Positions 11,089-18,879 of a stretch of 64,000 nt of DNA are shown piece by piece. The notes beneath the pieces are model-generated. The model was given only the letters and a program-made list of their open reading frames with translations. It ran no database searches and was not told the origin of the DNA. This DNA comes from DAHUXN01 sp963811805. Its GTDB lineage: Bacteria > Acidobacteriota > Terriglobia > Acidiferrales > UBA7541. Location of the stretch: positions 124,001 through 188,000 of the forward strand of contig CAWESU010000001.1 in NCBI GenBank assembly GCA_963811805.1. Direction: 5' to 3'. A program made the translations under genes and the position numbers. How positions within the stretch are numbered: position 1 is the first letter of the stretch; each line of letters opens with the position of its first letter.

Positions 11089-12240
11089 TCAATTCAACAA
11101 GTTAACCGCTGTTTTCCGTCCAGAACCGTCCACAACTCCTGCCAAACGATCTACCGCATCCCGCTGCGACTGAGGAATTACGTGTGTGTATGTCCGCATC
11201 GTCGTAGCGAGATCGCTGTGACCGAGTTGGGCTTGAGCAACCGTGACCGCTGCGCCCATTTCGACAAGCAGCGAACTGTGAGAATGCCGGAAGGCGTGAA
11301 AACCGGCCCGCTCAATCTTCAACTTGTCGAGCAGCGGATGGAGTTTCCGAGGCACGACATGATTGGGATTGATTGGCGTTCCCCGGCGCGATGGAAATAG
11401 CAGGTTCATCGCGTTCGGACGCCACGTTCGCAGGTATTCCGTGAGCCGCTTGGCGAGCACGTCGGGAATGTGAAGCACCCGGACGCTCGATTCGCTCTTG
11501 GTAGATTGAATCTTGCCGCGCCAAACTGAACGCCTAACGTTGATTGTGCGGCGCTCGAAGTCGAGATCGCTGACTTTGAGTCCGAACAATTCGCCCTCAC
11601 GCATTCCGGTGAGCGCCGCCGTCAAACAAATCGTGGCAAGTGGTTCCGATGCAGCGGCCACGATCCGATTGATTTCGTCGGCTGTGAAGAACCTTCGCTG
11701 CGCTTTTTCAATACGACTTGGCAACGCGAGTTTGCGGCGCTCGATTGGCTGGGCGACGTAGCCCCACGCGGCTGCCGTTGAGATAACGCTGCTCAGAGTT
11801 CCCAAGACATTCAGCAACGTCTTGCGGCTGACTCCCCTCGCCAGCTTGGAAACGAATACTTGCTGCCGTTCAACCGTGATTTCATCCAGCCTGAGCCTTC
11901 CAAGTTCGGGCAAGATGTGTTTTTTGAGATGTCCCTCAGCGGCCATCTTTGTTGACGGCTTCCTTTGAGACAGGACTTCGGATTTCCACCGTTCCGAAAA
12001 CTCGATGAGCGTGGCAATCCTAACCGGACGGTACCCAGCCGAATTGATCCGCGCCAACATAACTTCGAGACGGCGACGAGCGAGTTTCTTTGTGGGCAAC
12101 TCGGCGAGCGTTCCGATAACCTGAGACTTGCGGATGCGTCGAGTTCTGTTGTCAGACTCCACGACATCTTCACGCCAGCGAGCAACCCATGATTTTCCTT
12201 CGAGCATAAGACTTCCTGTCTGAAAACGTCTTCGAGCCAA
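11089..12240 (-). CDS. Tyrosine-type site-specific integrase of the island
   Basis: A phage-type integrase of about 383 residues. It has an N-terminal arm-binding part (RRRFQTGSL, SWVARWRED), a core-binding SAM-like domain (about residues 75-165) and a catalytic domain with all expected residues: Arg in TGMREGELFGL, the HAFRH box, the LGHSD box and Tyr in MRTYTHV. It catalyses integration and excision at the 23-bp att site. The start is uncertain. TTG 12240 has AAGGAGG four bases upstream and begins just before the usual integrase N-terminus, while an in-frame ATG lies upstream at 12393 and another downstream at 12207. The gene ends 1 bp from the tRNA CCA. Confidence 0.93.
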   Translation of the reverse strand: MARRRFQTGSLMLEGKSWVARWREDVVESDNRTRRIRKSQVIGTLAELPTKKLARRRLEVMLARINSAGYRPVRIATLIEFSERWKSEVLSQRKPSTKMAAEGHLKKHILPELGRLRLDEITVERQQVFVSKLARGVSRKTLLNVLGTLSSVISTAAAWGYVAQPIERRKLALPSRIEKAQRRFFTADEINRIVAAASEPLATICLTAALTGMREGELFGLKVSDLDFERRTINVRRSVWRGKIQSTKSESSVRVLHIPDVLAKRLTEYLRTWRPNAMNLLFPSRRGTPINPNHVVPRKLHPLLDKLKIERAGFHAFRHSHSSLLVEMGAAVTVAQAQLGHSDLATTMRTYTHVIPQSQRDAVDRLAGVVDGSGRKTAVNLLN

Positions 12241-12460
12241 TGAGCCTCCTTGCTCATTGATCCGCCGACCTTGCGTTGTGTAGCGTACCACCGTTGTTGG
12301 TTCGATGAATAGCGAGAGTGGCGGTGAACCGAATGGCAACGACGGCAACTCCGCTGGGTTGATGAACAAAAGACTGTTGTGCTGGGCCGACATAGTTCCT
12401 TCTTTCTACCCCCGTTGCTTCGTGATGCGTGAAACTGTTGCGCGACTAATCTGCTGCTGC

Positions 12461-12489
12461 CCCCCTCTGGGGGACGCGGGAACCGCGTC
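12461..12489. terminator. Pair of adjacent GC-rich hairpins between ATPase and integrase genes
   Basis: CCCCC-TCT-GGGGG (12461-12473) runs straight into GACGCGG-GAA-CCGCGTC (12473-12489). Both lie between the ATPase stop (12520) and the integrase gene. There is no T-run, so a factor-independent terminator is not established; they may instead slow polymerase or shield the mRNA end. Confidence 0.3.
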
Positions 12490-12519
12490 TAGCCGGTTCA
12501 CCCCTTTTTCGTCGCCGTG

Positions 12520-13788
12520 TCATGGGGCGGCCTCCGCATCGGGTGCCGGGAAGGTTGGAATCGAGGCAGAATACTCGGACAGTCCGTCCGTCGTGTACGG
12601 GGGTGTCTTATAGGGAGACTCTGCATTCCCTATAAAAATGCTAGAACCCCCGGACGTTGCGGACTTTCGCAACGCGGGGGTCAGCAATAACTTACGGACG
12701 CTGGCGAGAGATTCTGTCCATTCCGGTTTGAGAGTCCTATCGGGGTTAAAAATCCCCAAGATTTCGAGATCGTCCGTCGTGTTTCGCGCCGTCTTGTCGG
12801 GAAGCCTCGAACTGTGGCAAGCAACCGCCGCTGCGAGAACTTCAAGGCGATTTGGAGGCAGGCAATCTTCCGCAATTCGGCAGACCGTCGCCAGTTCTTC
12901 GGCGTCCGGCTCTGCCTTTCCGCGAATGAAGGCCAGCGACAGGGCCAGTTTCATTAACTCATTCACCAAACGGGTTCCGACTTCGGGCCGGGGAGCGTAG
13001 ACGAGTTCGTGGTTCCGATCCCGCGCAACTTGACTGCGAGCCGTGGCCGCAAAATCGGCTACAACAGTTATGGCCTCCCGCATTTCGTCAGGCATTTTCA
13101 TTGGCACGGTCGGCGGGAGCGAAGCCATAAACTCCGTCACTGCCCTTTGAATCTCTTCACGGCACGATTCGTTCTTTCCGGTATTATTGGCCGCGCGCCG
13201 AATCTTCGAGCGGTTATCGTTTCCGCGAGCGCGAAACTTAATGAATCGCTCGCCGAGTTCCTGTTCCACGCTACTGAAACGCTCAATTGCCAATGTTGAA
13301 GCAGCCAAAACCGAAAATCTCGATTCGTAGTTCACTTTGCCAATGTTCCCGTAAGCATCGTCGGTGAATCCATCGTAGGCGTCACGCAAATCGCTGAGAA
13401 CTGCGTTCCGGTCATCGCGCCGCATGGAAAGAATCGGGCCGAGGTCTTTAATGATCAGAACCTTCCCGTTCAAAAGCGGAAGCAAGCTCGGATCGTCTTT
13501 GGGATGTTTGGGATCACGGTAGCCGCTCTTGAGCGATTTCGCGGTGAGTTTTGAGACGAACACAACCAAATCCTTCAAATGTCGGACAGAGCGTAATACT
13601 TCGGTTTTCCCGCCGCCGCTGGCGTCAATAATCATTCCCCACAGCGGATCGCCCGGAATGCGATGTGAGGCGAGAACGGCAAACACAAGATCAATGACGT
13701 CCAAGTCTTCGGCGGGGATGGAAAGATGCCGTTGAAATGCTTCCCGCAGCTTTAGAATGGGAGGGTTACTAGTGTTTGCTGAGGTCAT
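12520..13788 (-). CDS. P-loop ATPase of the island (phage/plasmid-like)
   Basis: A protein of about 422 residues with a Walker A-like motif (DASGGGKTE, about residue 60) and a Walker B candidate (VLIIKDLGPIL, about 110). A helical C-terminal half follows, ending in a Pro/Ser-rich tail. No precise family is recognised. Similar mobile-element proteins are annotated as AAA/DnaB-like or primase-associated ATPases, so a role in replicating or moving the island is an inference. ATG 13788 is preferred because GGAG lies six bases upstream. It overlaps the preceding small gene by 20 bp, which points to coupled translation in a short operon that continues toward the integrase. Confidence 0.72.
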   Translation of the reverse strand: MTSANTSNPPILKLREAFQRHLSIPAEDLDVIDLVFAVLASHRIPGDPLWGMIIDASGGGKTEVLRSVRHLKDLVVFVSKLTAKSLKSGYRDPKHPKDDPSLLPLLNGKVLIIKDLGPILSMRRDDRNAVLSDLRDAYDGFTDDAYGNIGKVNYESRFSVLAASTLAIERFSSVEQELGERFIKFRARGNDNRSKIRRAANNTGKNESCREEIQRAVTEFMASLPPTVPMKMPDEMREAITVVADFAATARSQVARDRNHELVYAPRPEVGTRLVNELMKLALSLAFIRGKAEPDAEELATVCRIAEDCLPPNRLEVLAAAVACHSSRLPDKTARNTTDDLEILGIFNPDRTLKPEWTESLASVRKLLLTPALRKSATSGGSSIFIGNAESPYKTPPYTTDGLSEYSASIPTFPAPDAEAAP

Positions 13789-13936
13789 GGCTGGCTCCGG
13801 TTGTCCCGTAGTTTGGTTCGGTCGGCTTGAAGGTTTCAGTTTTGCGAACGAGGACAATTCTTCCGGCCTCGAATTTGAGTTCGAGAGTGCCGTAAAACTT
13901 GCCCCGTTCCAATTCTTGAAGTGTTTTTTGGATCAC
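13769..13936 (-). CDS. Small DUF2292/YezD-like protein
   Basis: A 55-residue protein starting at GTG 13936 with AGGGG eight bases upstream; the same frame has a stop just before, so the start is well bounded. Its order of a short helix (VIQKTLQELERG) and two beta strands (YGTLELKFEAGRIV, VLVRKTETF) is that of the small YezD-like proteins (DUF2292), of unknown function. The GTGA overlap with the preceding HTH gene (4 bp) and the 20-bp overlap with the following ATPase gene show translational coupling. The tail after residue 40 is unstructured. It is too short to be found by length-limited gene callers. Confidence 0.65.
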   Translation of the reverse strand: MIQKTLQELERGKFYGTLELKFEAGRIVLVRKTETFKPTEPNYGTTGASHDLSKH

Positions 13937-14217
13937 GTCCTCATCCCCTTAGAGGCAGCACTCCGACTTTCATGGCCGGAACTTCCTTTCGGTGAGTTTT
14001 CTTGGGACGTGCGGAGATTTGCTGAGGATTTATAACGCGGGTGTGCTCCGAGCCATCTCAAAAACGCACGGCGAGGGACAAGGTATCCCCACCCGTCGGC
14101 TTTGCGTTCTACTCCGGGGACTTGGTTACGTCCCAGAAGTGAGTACCACGCGGCTTGGGTGAGGCCCGGAGCAAGCTTCGAGATTTCGGGCCAGCGAATA
14201 AATCGAGATGCAAACAT
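13933..14217 (-). CDS. Small HTH-like DNA-binding protein (excisionase-like)
   Basis: A 94-residue protein whose first 60 residues (RFIRWPEISKLAPGLTQAAW...RRAFLRWLG) look like the winged-helix/AlpA-type small DNA binders carried by islands, which act as excision factors or regulators. The tail is Ser/Arg-rich. ATG 14217 is chosen; a GTG two codons upstream (14223) is an alternative. It is the first gene of a coupled set: this gene, the YezD-like gene, the ATPase. Role as recombination directionality factor is an inference from position and size. Confidence 0.62.
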   Translation of the reverse strand: MFASRFIRWPEISKLAPGLTQAAWYSLLGRNQVPGVERKADGWGYLVPRRAFLRWLGAHPRYKSSANLRTSQENSPKGSSGHESRSAASKGMRT

Positions 14218-14506
14218 CGGCACAATTCCTGATTGAATTTTCCCGTTATCTTCGCGTGAGTTGTTTTAGGTGTGGGCTTCCCTGACGCGGAGTGGAACCG
14301 CGCTAATTGCACCGGCCATCGGGTCGCGTGAAACTGGCCAGCTTGCTACTGACTACAGACTACAGCAGGGTGCGAATCCGCGCAAGAGCTTTTTGCGAAG
14401 ATTTCGTCAGCCGTTTGACCAAGAACGCCGGGGCGTCCAATCCGCTTGCCTGGCGCGTGCGCGGGCTGGCAGGAATCCGCGCTCACGTCCCATAGAGGGG
14501 GTGGGC

Positions 14507-14698
14507 TTACTTCGATGCCGCGTAACACGTCCCGACGCTCACACCGAGTTCACTCGCGATCTGCGGCCGCGATGCACCCGACGACGCTCTCCGAATCGTT
14601 GCTGCGTTCCCCAAATGAAGCCCCAGCGATGGGCGACCCGAAGGGCGACCTTTTGACGAATCTCCACCCCGGCCAACAAATCCCCCAATGACCGCCAC
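14507..14698 (-). pseudogene. Remnant of a serine recombinase C-terminus
   Basis: The last 43 codons encode an HTH (SGASRPQIASELGVSVGTCY) nearly identical to the C-terminus of the intact serine recombinase at 16169-16741 (SGASWPQIAAELGVSVGTCY). The catalytic N-terminal domain is missing, and the sequence upstream of the match has no recombinase features. DNA similarity to the 3' end of the intact gene is visible over about 80 bases. It is either a decayed second recombinase or the left half of a duplication flanking the toxin-antitoxin module. Confidence 0.7.
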
Positions 14699-14963
14699 CG
14701 TCTTGCTTCTTCTCTCTCAACTAGCTCAATAACAATGAGATACGAGCCGAGGCGTCTCATTTCAGCGACGGGGCGACGTGACGTTGTGTGGGACATAGTC
14801 GGGGTTTTGTTTTCACACACGCAAATTGGGGAGCCGAATCACAGCGGACTCTCGCGGTGCGGGCTTTTCACGGATGCAGAATGGGCCTAGTCCCTGGTTT
14901 GCGGGGATCGGTCACTGGCTTTGGGAGTCCGTTATGACCTGGCAAATGGTAGCCAAAGATGGT

Positions 14964-14992
14964 TTGACAATATAACAAAAATGAGTTATAAA
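14964..14992 (+). promoter_or_regulatory. Consensus sigma-70 promoter of the XRE/nucleotidyltransferase operon
   Basis: TTGACA (14964-14969), exactly 17 bases, then TATAAA (14987-14992). The expected transcription start is about 14999, the first base of the ATG chosen for the XRE gene, so the mRNA may be leaderless. AT-rich sequence between and around the boxes is a likely operator for autorepression by the XRE protein. Confidence 0.75.
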
Positions 14993-14998
14993 CATGAC

Positions 14999-15655
14999 AT
15001 GAATGCAGAACTTAAACAAGCTCGTCTGGAGCGCGGTCATACACAGCAAGTGGCCGCTGCTCGTCTGGGTGTCACTCAGGCGTATTTTTCGATGCTCGAA
15101 AATGGCGAGCGAAAACCCTCTTCGATGCTTGCTCGAAAACTGATGAGGGAATACGGGCTGTCGCCTACTGTTCTGCCTGTTTCCGACGATCCCCTGAACG
15201 CGACGCCGGTTTTCATGGCCGGTGAGCTTGCCGCTTTGGGATACCCTGGCTTTGCGCATCTTCGTCGAGGATCGAAACAAGTAAATCCGGCGCAATTTTT
15301 ATTGACGGCTCTTGCGCAAAACAATCTTGAGGCCCGCGTTGCTGAGGGGCTGCCCTGGCTTGTCTCCCGTTATCTCGATATGGACTTTGGCTGGCTGACC
15401 ACTCAAGCACGAATGAAAAACCTGCAAAATCGTTTGGGATTCACCGTGACTCTGGCAAAACTCGCCAGTCACAAGGCCGCCCTCGAAGTGCCCGAACAGG
15501 CCCTTGCTGAAAGCAAATTGGCAAAGGAGGATTCTTTCTGCCGGGTGTTGAATGATGCGGAGAGCCGCTGGCTTCGGGAGAATCGCTCTGAGCAAGCGGC
15601 CCAATGGAACCTCTTGAGCGATCTGCGCCCAGATCAACTGCGCTATGTTGCCTGA
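14999..15655 (+). CDS. XRE-family antitoxin/regulator
   Basis: A 218-residue protein with an N-terminal XRE helix-turn-helix (LKQARLERGHTQQVAAARLG...YFSMLENGERKPS, residues 4-45) and a long C-terminal helical domain likely to bind its partner. ATG 14999 is chosen; an in-frame ATG at 14981 lies inside the promoter. The stop overlaps the nucleotidyltransferase start by 11 bp. XRE regulators paired in this way with minimal nucleotidyltransferases act as antitoxins and autorepressors in several toxin-antitoxin families; assignment here is by architecture and operon order. Base composition is more AT-rich than that of the core genes. Confidence 0.82.
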   Translation: MNAELKQARLERGHTQQVAAARLGVTQAYFSMLENGERKPSSMLARKLMREYGLSPTVLPVSDDPLNATPVFMAGELAALGYPGFAHLRRGSKQVNPAQFLLTALAQNNLEARVAEGLPWLVSRYLDMDFGWLTTQARMKNLQNRLGFTVTLAKLASHKAALEVPEQALAESKLAKEDSFCRVLNDAESRWLRENRSEQAAQWNLLSDLRPDQLRYVA

Positions 15656-16187
15656 ACTCCCGTCACCGTGGCGCGAATTTCTCACAGAACTTGACGATCT
15701 CTTGAACGAGCCTTGCGAGCTTCACTGTATCGGCGGCTTTGCAGTCGTCGCCGTCTACGGACTGCCGCGAAGTACAAACGATCTGGATTATTACTCTATT
15801 GTTCCACAGCATTGCACAGACGAATTGGAGCGAATCGCGGGTGAGGGTTCCGACCTTGCTCGAAAACACAAAGTGCATGTGCATCATGCATCGGTCGCGT
15901 CCCTTCCTGAAAGCTACGAAGAGAGGATGACCGAACTATTCGCGGGGCGTTTCAAGAATCTTCGTCTCCTTGTTCTCGACCCTTACGATTTAGTTCTCTC
16001 AAAGCTCAGTCGGAATGTAGAGCGGGATCGAGAGGACGTTGAGTACGTGGTGAAGACGCAGCATCTCGACGCTGCAATTTTGCGGGCGCGATACGAACAG
16101 GAATTGAAGCCTTATTTAATCGGCCCGGTCGAGCGCCATGACAACAGTATCAAGTTTTGGATTGAAGCCTACTTCAACGCCCCGTAG
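15645..16187 (+). CDS. Nucleotidyltransferase-fold toxin candidate (DUF6036-like)
   Basis: A 180-residue protein with the minimal nucleotidyltransferase signature: GGFAVVAVYGLPRSTNDLDYY (about residues 31-51), where the paired Gly and the DLD metal-binding acids are in place. A later VLDPYDLVLSKLSRN segment is typical of AbiEii/DUF6036-like proteins. Such enzymes transfer nucleotides to protein or RNA targets and serve as toxins in toxin-antitoxin and abortive-infection systems. It overlaps the XRE gene by 11 bp. Its 3' end overlaps the 3' end of the convergent serine recombinase gene by 19 bp. Toxicity and target are inferences. Confidence 0.8.
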   Translation: MLPELPSPWREFLTELDDLLNEPCELHCIGGFAVVAVYGLPRSTNDLDYYSIVPQHCTDELERIAGEGSDLARKHKVHVHHASVASLPESYEERMTELFAGRFKNLRLLVLDPYDLVLSKLSRNVERDREDVEYVVKTQHLDAAILRARYEQELKPYLIGPVERHDNSIKFWIEAYFNAP

Positions 16188-16741
16188 CACGTTCCTACGC
16201 TCACGCCTAGCTCGGCTGCGATCTGCGGCCATGACGCGCCGGACGCTCTCAGATGGGCAATTCTACCGACATCCACGGCAACACGGGGCCGTCCTAACCG
16301 TTTTCCCTTTGCCCGTGCATTCCGCAATCCAGCCCGCACCCGTTCAGCAATTAGACTGCGCTCCAGTTCCGCGACGGCTCCAAGCACGGTAAAGATCATC
16401 CGGCCCGCTGGCGTCGTTGTGTCTACTTGCTCCGACAGTGACACAAACGCGATGCCCAGGGAATTGAAAGTTTCCAAAGCCCGCAGCAAGTGGGAAACGG
16501 AGCGCGCGAACCTGTCAAACTTCCAGCACACAACTGCATCGAATTTCCGGCGATGCGCGTCCGTCATTAGCCGGTTCAATTCGGGCCTGGAATCTTTAGC
16601 GCCAGATATTCCCTCATCGAGATATTCTCCGGCGATCTCGAACCCGCGCCGTTCGCAGTATTCTCGCAATTCGCGCGTCTGCATTCCGACATCCTGACCG
16701 TGATTCGTAGTGCTGATTCGAGCGTAGATTGCGGCTTTCAC
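16169..16741 (-). CDS. Serine recombinase (resolvase/invertase, Pin-like)
   Basis: A complete 190-residue small serine recombinase. The catalytic domain starts YARIST (Ser nucleophile about residue 10), with RPELNRLMTDA, VVCWKFDRFARS and the long E-helix region. The C-terminal HTH (GASWPQIAAELGVSVGTCY) binds the crossover site. It could invert or resolve DNA within the island. No flanking inverted crossover sites were recognised by eye. The 3' end overlaps the convergent nucleotidyltransferase gene by 19 bp, and a related 3' fragment lies at 14507-14698. Confidence 0.92.
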   Translation of the reverse strand: MKAAIYARISTTNHGQDVGMQTRELREYCERRGFEIAGEYLDEGISGAKDSRPELNRLMTDAHRRKFDAVVCWKFDRFARSVSHLLRALETFNSLGIAFVSLSEQVDTTTPAGRMIFTVLGAVAELERSLIAERVRAGLRNARAKGKRLGRPRVAVDVGRIAHLRASGASWPQIAAELGVSVGTCYGALK

Positions 16742-16744
16742 GGC

Positions 16745-16969
16745 TCACCATCCTTTCGGGTAATCGCGCTGGACGAATCGGCTGCAAGCGGGACAGCGTT
16801 CGGGCGAACGGCCCGCTTGGTGCCCGGCTTCCGGGTCTGGCAGCACGTTCGTAGCAACGTTGCTATCCCTGTCGAAAAACCACGCATGGCCGTCAACCGT
16901 AACGACGTAGCCGAGTCCCGGCGAAGCAATGAGAATCGAGAGCGTGCGATCCGCGCTAGTTATCCGCAT
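16745..16969 (-). CDS. Small hypothetical protein with a CxxC
   Basis: A 74-residue protein with a beta-rich N-terminus (GYVVTVDGHAWFFDRDSN) and a single CPAC pair near residue 59, possibly half of a metal site. No family is recognised. It overlaps the end of the clamp-loader-like gene by 14 bp and ends 3 bp before the serine recombinase start, so it sits inside a tight minus-strand operon. Confidence 0.5.
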   Translation of the reverse strand: MRITSADRTLSILIASPGLGYVVTVDGHAWFFDRDSNVATNVLPDPEAGHQAGRSPERCPACSRFVQRDYPKGW

Positions 16970-17624
16970 GGCTCGCCTCGACAGGCTCTGCGCTCATTAG
17001 CTCTAATTCCAAGCGCATGAGCGATTCGCGGACGTTGTCGTGCGCCTCACGGGACAGACGCTCTAGGTTAGGCTCCGGCGCGCCGTTCGATTCCGCTTCC
17101 CATATCCGGCGCAACAAGGCAACAAGGTTGCCGTTCAGACCATAGCTAGAGAATTCCAGCACACGGCATCGGCTGAGGAAACGAGCTTCGAGTCTGTCCG
17201 TAGCGTTACAGGTGAAAATCCAGATTGTGTTTGGGACAGGTTCGCTCGAATCGAGTTTCGATAGCAGGTACTTTTGCGCGGCATCGGACATCGCATCGGC
17301 TTCGTCGCAGATCACGATATGGAATCCACCGGAAAGAGGCACAAAATTACATTGCCGCACTACCGTTTCGAGTGTGGCAAGGTTGCATTGCTGCGAGCCG
17401 ATATGATGAACCTCTGCGCCTAGCTCTGCGGCGATTGCCAGCGCAAGACTTGTTTTGCCCGTGCCGGATGCGCCTACAAACAGCCACGCGGACGGGAACG
17501 GATTCGCAGTCAATTTAGCGAGAATTCTCCGCTGTTTTTCGAGTCCGATAAAATCGGCAACCTTGCGCGGACGATACTTCTCGGCGAGCGATTGCGGAAA
17601 GGCAAAGGTAGGCGTTGCCATCAT
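16956..17624 (-). CDS. Clamp-loader-like AAA+ ATPase (RFC small subunit/gp44 type)
   Basis: A 222-residue AAA+ protein resembling replication factor C small subunits and phage clamp loaders. It shows LAEKYRPRKVADFIG at the N-terminus (RFC box), Walker A GASGTGKTS (about residue 52), Walker B IVICDEAD (about 105), sensor 1 FTCNATD and the clamp-loader LSRCRVLEF (SRC) motif near 155. It is shorter than a cellular RFC subunit and lacks the C-terminal oligomerisation collar. It lies between small genes of unknown function in a mobile island, suggesting an element-encoded replication, repair or DNA-sensing helper. The start is one of two adjacent ATG codons. Confidence 0.82.
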   Translation of the reverse strand: MMATPTFAFPQSLAEKYRPRKVADFIGLEKQRRILAKLTANPFPSAWLFVGASGTGKTSLALAIAAELGAEVHHIGSQQCNLATLETVVRQCNFVPLSGGFHIVICDEADAMSDAAQKYLLSKLDSSEPVPNTIWIFTCNATDRLEARFLSRCRVLEFSSYGLNGNLVALLRRIWEAESNGAPEPNLERLSREAHDNVRESLMRLELELMSAEPVEASHADN

Positions 17625-17860
17625 GCACCTACCTTTCCGTTGCGCGCCGGGCGCGAGTTAAGGTCGCGTTCGCCACGGACAACCGCGAGAAAATGTTCAC
17701 GGCTGAATCGCGGATTCTCGGCTGCGAGTGCTTCGGCGATATGCGCTGCGAAATGCTCTTGTGCTTTGGCTGATTCGGCGCGTGTGAATCCGTCGGCTTG
17801 CAGCGAACCCAAGCCGTAGCGGAGTGCTTCTGCGATGCGAATGTAATCTTGGCGGCTCAT
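17621..17860 (-). CDS. Small hypothetical protein of mobile-element type
   Basis: A 79-residue helical protein (MSRQDYIRIAEALRYGLGSL..., NPRFSREHFLAVVRGE). Short proteins with this beginning and the NPRFxxxxFLxVVxGE ending are frequent in phages and islands, of unknown function; I recall the pattern but cannot name a family. It overlaps the clamp-loader-like gene by 4 bp and the preceding gene by 4 bp, which supports its reality. Confidence 0.65.
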   Translation of the reverse strand: MSRQDYIRIAEALRYGLGSLQADGFTRAESAKAQEHFAAHIAEALAAENPRFSREHFLAVVRGERDLNSRPARNGKVGA

Positions 17861-18108
17861 CGCGCACCTGCTTCTGTGCCCGGAAGCACGCCAAGATAAG
17901 CCGCGTATTCGTATAGCGAGCCGTGCCAGTCGCGCGGATTCAGGAATCCATCTTCGACTAGCTCGGCGACATCCTCATCCCAGAATTCTAGGATTGTGGC
18001 GTCGGTTTGCGCGTTGCGTAGCTCAACATGCGCACGATCACGCTCAAACCACGTTTGTAGCTCGGTTTGTTCAATGGGAATTACGGTAGAATCGGAATTA
18101 GCTTGCAT
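17857..18108 (-). CDS. Small acidic hypothetical protein
   Basis: An 83-residue acidic protein (ATILEFWDEDVAELVEDGFL, then a Trp/Tyr-rich C-terminus). No family is recognised. It overlaps the next gene by 4 bp and is the second gene of a minus-strand run: HTH, this gene, the 79-residue protein, the AAA+ ATPase, the 74-residue protein, the recombinase. Many acidic phage proteins are DNA mimics, but nothing here proves that. Confidence 0.62.
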   Translation of the reverse strand: MQANSDSTVIPIEQTELQTWFERDRAHVELRNAQTDATILEFWDEDVAELVEDGFLNPRDWHGSLYEYAAYLGVLPGTEAGAR

Positions 18109-18178
18109 GTCGGCTCCTATCCGTCATGTGAGTTAGGGCTTGTCGGCTGCTAGAACAGTCGGCAGGCCCGTTTTGCTT

Positions 18179-18382
18179 CTACTTCGGTTTAGGCCCAGGT
18201 TTCTGCATTGCCTTAAATCTGCGTGCTTTCTCCACGTCTGCAAGTGTCCAACGCCAGAGCGTCCGGCCATCGTAGGGAACGGCTTGGGAGGGCCTGACTT
18301 GCCCATCTGCAAGCCAGCGACGGACTGTAACGTAGCTGACGCCTATCAATTTTGCGGCTTGCCGCGTGGAGTATGTTTTCAT
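18179..18382 (-). CDS. Small MerR/excisionase-type HTH protein
   Basis: A 67-residue protein starting at ATG 18382 (KTYSTRQAAKLIGVSYVTVRRW), the helix-turn-helix_17/excisionase fold, with a wing (LWRWTLADVEKARRF) and a basic tail (KPGPKPK). It is the first gene of the minus-strand operon leading to the clamp-loader-like ATPase and serine recombinase. It may regulate that operon or act in excision. The frame stays open to 18505, but the HTH begins at 18382. Confidence 0.78.
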   Translation of the reverse strand: MKTYSTRQAAKLIGVSYVTVRRWLADGQVRPSQAVPYDGRTLWRWTLADVEKARRFKAMQKPGPKPK

Positions 18383-18879
18383 TGCGATACAAGATGTATC
18401 ATATCTTCGAGAACCTGTCAAGCGGAATCTTTCAAAAAACCCTGTTCGTGGCACGTCTCTAAGTGATTGATTCCGCGTACCCGATTCCAAGCACTCAGAC
18501 CGCACAATAAACAGTTGATTATTGAAAGCCCGGAACGGCGCACAATGCCATGTCGCGCAACGCGGCGCGAGATCGCTCGCAAATGCAATGTAAATTCTCG
18601 ATAGATTTGTAGGTGATTTGCAACGGACGGCGGATAGGATACGACACGGGCTTTGCGAAACGGGCAGCCTCGTTGAAACTTGGGGAAAGTCTTATGGGAC
18701 TCCTACGACCTTTTCAACACCCCGTCGTGGGCGCCCCATACGGTGGGGTGCATGGGACTCCAACCATGTTCGACACATTTCGGACGCGGAAAGAATTGCG
18801 GTCGTGGGCTTTCGGCAGGAAAGGAAACGCGGCCTCGAACAGCGATCACTACCGATGATCTCGAAACTGTTCCTCCTGA
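18383..18879. other. Intergenic region without a recognisable gene
   Basis: About 500 bp between the HTH gene and the 3' end of the first S1C protease gene. It must contain the promoter of the HTH operon near its left end. Open frames across it on the plus strand have no plausible start context or protein features. A 10-bp repeat (ATGGGACTCC at 18694 and 18752) is the only structure seen. Confidence 0.4.

Noticed and set aside
14539..14820. A 93-codon minus-strand frame overlapping the recombinase remnant
   Set aside because: It is in a different frame from the recombinase-like HTH and has no features; the HTH frame explains the region better.
14981..14998. Earlier ATG (14981) as start of the XRE gene
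   Set aside because: It lies between the -35 and -10 boxes of a consensus promoter; the HTH fold begins right after ATG 14999.
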